DNA of 64,000 nucleotides, taken from the NCBI GenBank assembly GCA_050246945.1, contig JBFWVC010000013.1, positions 62,001-126,000 of the forward strand, given 5' to 3'. The DNA is from JAEUMD01 sp050246945 (GTDB taxonomy: Bacteria > Pseudomonadota > Alphaproteobacteria > Rhizobiales > Hyphomicrobiaceae). A model generated the notes under the pieces. It made no database searches and was not told where the DNA came from. It saw only the letters and a program-made list of their open reading frames with translations. Shown here piece after piece: positions 62,815 through 64,000 of this stretch (position 1 is the first letter of the stretch; each line of letters begins with the position of its first letter). The position numbers and the translations under genes were made by a program.

Positions 62815-63663
62815 TCAATTGGCGTAGGCGATCTGACCCTGGTCAGATGTGAGAATGTCGATCTTCTGCAACTTCAGAACCGCCGAACCGACAAGCGTTG
62901 GAATCTTGATCTCGTGGGGTACGTACAGGCCAGCGTTCGGCATCGGTAGCATGGTGATCTCGATCTTCAAGGATCGGACGAGGTCATCGGTCTCGCTACC
63001 GCGCTTGTAGCCCGAGATCGGCCGATAGCGCATTTCGCAGACATGGACCACGCCCTGCTGGCCTGCGAGCGGACGCGTGCCGGCCGGTTCCAAAAGGAGG
63101 TCGAAACGCTGCAAACCGTCGTAAATGGGCAAGCGCTGATTGCAAGGGTTGTCGCCGGCCGGACGAGTCAAAGCCATCACGGCGGTGAGCGGATCGAGCA
63201 CACCCTTGAGGTGGGAGCGTTCAACGGGAACCATTTCGGGGGTCATCGGCAGCGGGGGGCTCGCGGCGGAGTTTGTCACGGCGCCGTTGCGGAAGGACAT
63301 GCGCACCGAGCCCGACTTGGCGCTCGAGTTGTAATCGAACGTGTAGCCGGAAGGGGAAGCATTCGCGCCAGAAATCTGGCCAGCCGTGCGCGTCAGGCCC
63401 TGCCATTTGACGAAACCCAGGAGCGCGGAAATTTCTGCATCGCCGGTCAGCGCATAGCTCTTGGCGCGCACTTCCACGTCAAAAGCAAAGCTGCCGATGT
63501 CAAAGCCGTTGAAGGAGATCGTGTACACGGCTGAAACATGGCTCGGCCAGTCGGCGTCGGCGGCGGCACGTGCATGCCGGGAGCCGGAAAGGCCGGACAG
63601 GACGAGCAAACCAGCGGCTGCCAGCCCGAGCCGCGCGGAGCGCGACTTCAACGCGGAAAACAT
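62815..63663 (-). CDS. Exported DUF3108 domain protein
   Basis: 282 residues from MFSALKSRSARLG, preceded by AGGGGAAG; an ATG at 63696 would add 11 residues. A signal peptide (LGLAAAGLLVLSGLSGSRHARA) leads to a beta-rich domain: VSAVYTISFNGFDIGSFAFDVEV, YTFDYNSSAKSGSVRMSF and VPHEIKIPTLVGSAVLKL. This is DUF3108, periplasmic and possibly lipid-binding or outer-membrane associated, but without known biochemistry. It reads toward the helicase on the same strand. Confidence 0.8.
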   Translation of the reverse strand: MFSALKSRSARLGLAAAGLLVLSGLSGSRHARAAADADWPSHVSAVYTISFNGFDIGSFAFDVEVRAKSYALTGDAEISALLGFVKWQGLTRTAGQISGANASPSGYTFDYNSSAKSGSVRMSFRNGAVTNSAASPPLPMTPEMVPVERSHLKGVLDPLTAVMALTRPAGDNPCNQRLPIYDGLQRFDLLLEPAGTRPLAGQQGVVHVCEMRYRPISGYKRGSETDDLVRSLKIEITMLPMPNAGLYVPHEIKIPTLVGSAVLKLQKIDILTSDQGQIAYAN

Positions 63664-64000
63664 CACTATTACTTCCCCTGAGATACGCGGCCCCAACGGG
63701 TTGGAACTTTCGCGGGGTTTACGCCAAATGTTTGTCCCCCGACGCTAACTGTACATGGTTAAGGAAGCGTATCGGAGCGTCGCAGAGCGGACCAGCCGGA
63801 GCAAGAGTATTTCTTGATGGCATTCCGGCGAGAAAGTTCGAGGAAGCCTCGGCGCTGCGTGTTTTTTGGGCATCCAGGGCGGACGAGCCCAACCGCGGCA
63901 CCATGTGGCGGTGGCTTGACGCCCGGGGGCCGAAACCCTTATAGAGGCGTCGATCTGCCTGCCGGAACGTTCCAGCGGGCAATTCCGCTTTCTTCGAAGA
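63664..64000. other. Right-hand end of the window, no gene recognised
   Basis: 337 bases with no convincing open frame. In related genomes the gene upstream of DUF3108 is often rpmB (ribosomal protein L28), read away; its leader could lie here, but its coding sequence is not in the window. Confidence 0.35.

Overview
The window is GC-rich, densely packed bacterial chromosome, very probably from an alphaproteobacterium of the Rhizobiales/Hyphomicrobiales (Hyphomicrobiaceae-like is my best guess). This rests on gene content and order: hdaA next to ppk1-ppx, purMN, split glyQ/glyS, polyprenyl synthase-DUF2007-tRNA methyltransferase-S49 peptidase, ispE-TPR-ETF:ubiquinone oxidoreductase-uracil-DNA glycosylase, and SUV3-like helicase-S4-ferredoxin-CarD. 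I see no rRNA, tRNA, CRISPR array, transposase or prophage gene.

Layout. 1-2.9 kb: a TPR/GT41 O-GlcNAc-transferase-like protein (cut by the left edge) and a family 2 glycosyltransferase. 3-11.7 kb, minus strand: CbpA-type DnaJ, Ppx, Ppk1, Hda, AI-2E permease, PgsA-like synthase and a DUF2066 protein, linking polyphosphate metabolism, replication control and phospholipid synthesis. 12-14.1 kb: purM and purN, separated by a double-palindrome element. 14.6-23 kb: cytochrome P450, DUF302 protein, Ndk, GYF_2 protein, DUF3147 protein, ABC-F ATPase, GST. 23.5-28.3 kb: several poorly known genes and an arsenite methyltransferase. 28.5-37 kb: glyS and glyQ, separated by an accessory stretch with small membrane proteins, a J-domain protein, an autotransporter and a TauE permease. 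37.2-42.7 kb: a small membrane protein, dodecin, fatty acid desaturase and a DEAD-box helicase. 42.7-53.3 kb: mainly housekeeping genes (S49 peptidase, TrmN6-like, polyprenyl synthase, IspE, TPR lipoprotein-like protein, ETF-QO, UDG4, GyrI-like, MoaB). 53.5-56.3 kb: two unfamiliar genes surrounded by repeats. 56.4-63.7 kb: CarD with a histone-H1-like extension, 7Fe ferredoxin, S4 protein, a very long SUV3-like helicase and a DUF3108 protein.

The most unusual content is non-coding: several families of structured intergenic repeats. These are a five-copy dispersed 50-54-bp repeat at three loci, a 58-bp hairpin repeated in tandem almost four times after moaB, a 169-bp element of two long hairpins between purM and purN, and long inverted repeats on either side of the autotransporter. 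Several strong stem-loops that look like terminators are also listed. Function assignments come from reading motifs by eye; start codons were chosen by Shine-Dalgarno-like sequence and family length, and are flagged when uncertain.
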